Source: Anaerolineales bacterium (GTDB lineage: Bacteria; Chloroflexota; Anaerolineae; Anaerolineales; Villigracilaceae). From it: a stretch of 6,690 nucleotides of DNA. The position numbers and the translations under genes are program-made. The stretch covers positions 1-6,690 of the forward strand of contig JADLCG010000250.1 of NCBI GenBank assembly GCA_020847355.1, read 5' to 3'. Below, in pieces: positions 4,651-6,690 of the stretch. Numbering within the stretch: position 1 is the stretch's first letter; each line of letters opens with the position of its first letter. The notes under the pieces are model-generated. The model did no database searches. It had not been told where the DNA came from and worked only from the letters and a program-made list of their open reading frames with translations.

Positions 4651-4992
4651 TTATTTCTGCGCGCGACATTGTTCGCAGGGGCATAAAGCCCGTAGATAAT
4701 GCCAGTTGTAAATTCCGTAATCGTGTCCGTCATCCCAGACGAGCGTGAGGGCGTATGAACCGGTGGCGACTACATTAGCGAGACGCGTCATTGGCGATTC
4801 GTCCATTTGCCTTTCGAAAACATCCGCATCTGGTTCGGACTTCATGTTTTGGTGCCCGCCTCGGCATTGCGCACACGGACAGGCGGCTCTGAGCAACCCG
4901 AAGGGATAGTGACTCGTGTGATTATCTCCCCAGGTGATGGTTAGCGTTCTTTTGCTTTTGTTGGCGGTAATGCCAATTGGCTTTTCGTTCAT
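4651..4992 (-). CDS. DUF971 / gamma-butyrobetaine hydroxylase N-terminal-like protein
   Basis: This 113-residue protein is a free-standing DUF971 domain, the fold found at the N-terminus of gamma-butyrobetaine hydroxylase and at the C-terminus of some Mrp/HCF101-type iron-sulfur carriers. The family pattern is clear: LTITWGDNHTSHYPFGLLRAA at about 17-37, CPCAQCRGG with Cys38, Cys40 and Cys43, a polar middle part, and LTLVWDDGHDYGIYNWHYLR with His90. In the eukaryotic enzyme this domain binds zinc through three Cys and one His, which Cys38, Cys40, Cys43 and His90 would supply here. A second motif, CPCEQC (Cys104, Cys106, Cys109), lies near the end. There is no catalytic domain. The start at 4992 has AAAGGA upstream; a longer frame back to 5079 would overlap the SH3-domain gene and is not needed. 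It is the last gene of the operon, 25 bases after the SH3 gene. Its biochemical role is unknown. Confidence 0.9.
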   Translation of the reverse strand: MNEKPIGITANKSKRTLTITWGDNHTSHYPFGLLRAACPCAQCRGGHQNMKSEPDADVFERQMDESPMTRLANVVATGSYALTLVWDDGHDYGIYNWHYLRALCPCEQCRAQK

Positions 4993-5017
4993 ATACTTTC
5001 CTTTGCGTGGATTTGAA

Positions 5018-5494
5018 TTACGGCGGCGGGACAACCGCCAGAAAATCGGCGACTGCCCAGCCTGCGCGATTGTTATCATACGAAGCGACTAAATACCACC
5101 AAGTGTAGCCATCCGCTTCTTGCGGTCCATCCTTGACGAGAAACACTTCCGATTCTTCGCCGCGAAAAATTGTCTCGCCGTTGAGGCTGGCGGTGGCGCG
5201 AATGCGTAACCCGGCGCCTTCGGTGCCGTTAATTTGCACGTATGCTCCTATGCCGATGGTATCTGCGGGCAGGGTTGGCGTTCCGAGAAATGGATCCAGC
5301 GTTGGCGTGGGGACGAATTGCGGGGTGTGGGTTGGGGCGGGGATCATGGTCAGGTCTGCCGAAGCCAGCCCAACGTTAGGAGAGAAGCGCGGAGCAGTCC
5401 ACCCGATGGAAATGAGCGTGACGAGGATCAATATTCCGGCGAAGCCCACAGCGCCTAAAATCACCCAGCGGTTGATGTATGGTTTTAAGTCCAT
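5018..5494 (-). CDS. Membrane-anchored protein with extracellular bacterial SH3-like domain
   Basis: This 158-residue protein has a short basic N-terminus, one strong membrane helix at about residues 11-32, a Pro/Thr-rich linker at 52-76 (PAPTHTPQFVPTPT and similar), and a C-terminal domain at about 80-155 that reads as an SH3b-type fold: AYVQING, GLRIRATASLNGETI, then WWYLVA and AGWAVADFLAVV. The 'LRIRATASLNG' segment corresponds to the 'LNVRSGPSTNY' signature of SH3_3 domains, and 'GWAVADFL' to 'GWVSSDYL'. Such domains usually bind cell-wall or surface ligands, and this topology puts the domain outside the membrane. There is no enzymatic module, so it is probably a surface-binding or scaffold protein. 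It starts four bases after the stop of the lipid-kinase gene with only a modest AAAGAGAT ribosome site, which suggests translational coupling. Confidence 0.82.
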   Translation of the reverse strand: MDLKPYINRWVILGAVGFAGILILVTLISIGWTAPRFSPNVGLASADLTMIPAPTHTPQFVPTPTLDPFLGTPTLPADTIGIGAYVQINGTEGAGLRIRATASLNGETIFRGEESEVFLVKDGPQEADGYTWWYLVASYDNNRAGWAVADFLAVVPPP

Positions 5495-5498
5495 GAAT

Positions 5499-6443
5499 TT
5501 ATCTCTTTGGATTTTTTAGTAAGTGTAAAGCATTTTCCGGCATCAGCACATTGAGCGCGCGATGTTTTATAGCGATCTCCGCCCGCCGACCGCCGAGCAT
5601 TGGGTCGCCGTCTACTTGAATGGCAAAGCTCGCGTCGGATTCAACGCGCGCGGAGTGAAAGGGTAAACGTCTGGCTTGATCGGAGGAGAGGTGCCGCCCG
5701 ACAACTAAATCAAAAAAATGGCGAAGCGCGTCAGCGACGTTGTTTCCGCTGAGAAGCCACATATCCATTTCATTATCGTCGAGCAAAGCGTTGGGCGAAA
5801 GGGTGGACATGCCGCCGACATAATGGCGGATGTTCGTAGCGACGGCTACAAGATAATGTCCTTCGACCAATTGACCGTCGGTATAAACTCGTAAATCGAG
5901 ACCATGCCAAAAGGTGGCTTCCCAAACGGTGGTGGCGAAAAAATGCGGCACGGAGATGTGTTTGATAAAACGCGGACGCGGCTCGATTTTGCGGATGGTG
6001 TGCGCGTCCAGCCCTACGCCAGCCCAAAGTAAAAAAGGAACGTCGTTACAAAAGCCGACATCTACTTGTTGCGGGTTGACCTTGGCGAGCAGTTTCGCGT
6101 TTTTGGTTAATGCGTCCCAATTGAACCAACTCAGCGGGCGCTGACCTTGTTCCAACGCCCAAACGTTGGTGGTTCCGGCTGGCAAAACGCCTAGCGCCGT
6201 TTCTGTGTTTAACAATCCGCTGGCAACTTGACCGACTGTGCCGTCGCCGCCGATGGCGAAGACTGCATCGTATTTTTCGCTGGCGGCTTGATGGGCGGTT
6301 TGCGTGGCGTGAGTGCCGCTTAAAGTTTCGGCAATTTCCATTTTCCAGCCGGCTTCTTGGAGCGGTTGAAGCGCGCCGCGCACGAATCTTTGCACGGGGA
6401 AACGCCCCGCGGCTGGGTTGTAGAGTAACAGTCCTTTGCGCAT
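5499..6443 (-). CDS. YegS/DagK-family lipid kinase
   Basis: This 314-residue cytoplasmic, membrane-associated kinase belongs to the family of diacylglycerol and related lipid kinases, which phosphorylate lipid hydroxyls with ATP and recycle diacylglycerol for phospholipid synthesis. Length is normal for the family (about 290-330). The N-terminal nucleotide-binding domain has YNPAAG at 8-13, the catalytic GGDGT at 65-69 and the LPAGTTN loop at 87-93, where most relatives read PxGTxND; Asp is replaced by Val94 here. The C-terminal beta-sandwich domain starts near 126 and includes AGVGLDA at 141-147, LDDNEMDMWLL at 221-231 and QVDGDP at 276-281, with metal-site acidic residues expected around Asp222-Asp227 and Asp278. 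The exact lipid cannot be told from the sequence. It is the first gene of the operon and begins only eight bases after a TATAAT box. The ATG at 6443 begins directly at the first beta strand, so there is little doubt about the start. Confidence 0.93.
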   Translation of the reverse strand: MRKGLLLYNPAAGRFPVQRFVRGALQPLQEAGWKMEIAETLSGTHATQTAHQAASEKYDAVFAIGGDGTVGQVASGLLNTETALGVLPAGTTNVWALEQGQRPLSWFNWDALTKNAKLLAKVNPQQVDVGFCNDVPFLLWAGVGLDAHTIRKIEPRPRFIKHISVPHFFATTVWEATFWHGLDLRVYTDGQLVEGHYLVAVATNIRHYVGGMSTLSPNALLDDNEMDMWLLSGNNVADALRHFFDLVVGRHLSSDQARRLPFHSARVESDASFAIQVDGDPMLGGRRAEIAIKHRALNVLMPENALHLLKNPKR

Positions 6444-6451
6444 GTGCTGGG

Positions 6452-6479
6452 ATTATATAACGTAATGCGTGAAATGCAA
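6452..6479 (-). promoter_or_regulatory. Promoter of the lipid-kinase operon
   Basis: On the - strand TTGCAT (complement of 6474-6479), a 16-base spacer and TATAAT (complement of 6452-6457) form a good promoter with the same spacing as the pilin promoters. The predicted start of transcription is near 6445, one or two bases from the ATG at 6443. The eight bases between box and ATG, CCCAGCAC, contain no Shine-Dalgarno, so the mRNA should be leaderless or nearly so. Confidence 0.62.
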
Positions 6480-6508
6480 TTCGCGGCTGTAGAAATTATG
6501 GCTTGATA

Positions 6509-6690
6509 TCACAAACGCTTCCCGGATTTTTCGCTGAAGAAGTAGAGCGCTTCGGGATGGATCGTCGCTTGCACAGTTTGCCCGACTTGAAGTTTCAATT
6601 CCAGCGGGCATTGACCGGACAAAGTAAAACGCCCCAGGCGTACGCGGACGGTTTGAATGCGGCGGGCGAAATCAGGCTCAAAGGTTTCAA
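6509..6690 (-). CDS. ABC-transporter ATPase, C-terminal TOBE domain (partial)
   Basis: Only the last 59 residues before the stop at 6509-6511 lie in the window; the gene runs off the right edge and its ATPase core is not seen. The visible part reads as a TOBE domain: RIQTVRVRLGRFTLSG, then LELKLQVGQTVQATIHPEAL and a basic end, KSGKRL. The pattern 'G..L.....L..GQ.V...I.PE' is typical of the C-terminal regulatory and substrate-sensing domain of MalK, UgpC and PotA-type importer ATPases, which drive uptake of sugars, phosphate esters or polyamines. The substrate cannot be told from this fragment. It is on the same strand as the lipid-kinase operon but separated by 65 bases containing that operon's promoter; no terminator is visible between them. 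Confidence 0.75.
   Translation of the reverse strand, partial: ETFEPDFARRIQTVRVRLGRFTLSGQCPLELKLQVGQTVQATIHPEALYFFSEKSGKRL

Noticed and set aside
4993..5079. Longer N-terminus for the DUF971 protein (start at 5079)
   Set aside because: It lies inside the SH3-domain gene in another frame, while the ATG at 4992 has a good ribosome site and begins where the family domain begins.
5133..5519. + strand ORFs of 128 and 74 residues opposite the SH3-domain gene
   Set aside because: They are antisense shadows with no domain, no ribosome site and no sensible composition.

Overview
The window looks like a stretch of chromosome from a Chloroflexota bacterium, probably class Anaerolineae. This is inference from gene style: very short Flp/Tad pilins in tandem, a one-TM protein with a Pro/Thr-rich linker and an SH3-like domain, a 'DFWLH' polytopic membrane protein, GC near 50 %, and Gram-positive-like promoters and intrinsic terminators. 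No rRNA, tRNA, CRISPR array, insertion sequence or phage gene is visible.

Bases 1-1000: three tandem genes on the + strand, each encoding a 48-residue Flp-type prepilin. Genes 2 and 3 encode identical proteins yet differ at 20 third-codon positions. Genes 2 and 3 each carry a conserved palindrome, a TTGnAA-N16-TAAAAT promoter, a short hairpin at the predicted mRNA 5' end, and a strong ribosome-binding site. A two-way terminator closes the array. No other Tad pilus gene lies in the window.

Bases 1006-4650: a large membrane protein of unknown function on the - strand points toward the pilin terminator. Diverging from it are two TerC-family membrane proteins on the + strand. The second is Alx-like, and its leader is a recognisable yybP-ykoY manganese riboswitch with a consensus promoter just upstream and an intrinsic terminator just downstream. 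The two TerC proteins probably handle manganese: Alx-like export under direct Mn2+ control, and a second TerC without visible metal control.

Bases 4651-6443: a compact - strand operon of three genes, reading from right to left. A YegS/DagK-type lipid kinase starts from a near-leaderless promoter. Four bases after it comes an SH3-domain membrane-anchored protein, and then, after 25 bases, a DUF971 (gamma-butyrobetaine hydroxylase N-terminal-like) protein. Its terminator is shared with alx.

Bases 6509-6690: the C-terminal TOBE domain of an ABC-transporter ATPase on the - strand, cut by the window edge.

Most of the window is recognisable family content. The parts most worth a second look are the regulatory architecture of the pilin array, the complete riboswitch, and two genes that seem to be transcribed leaderless.
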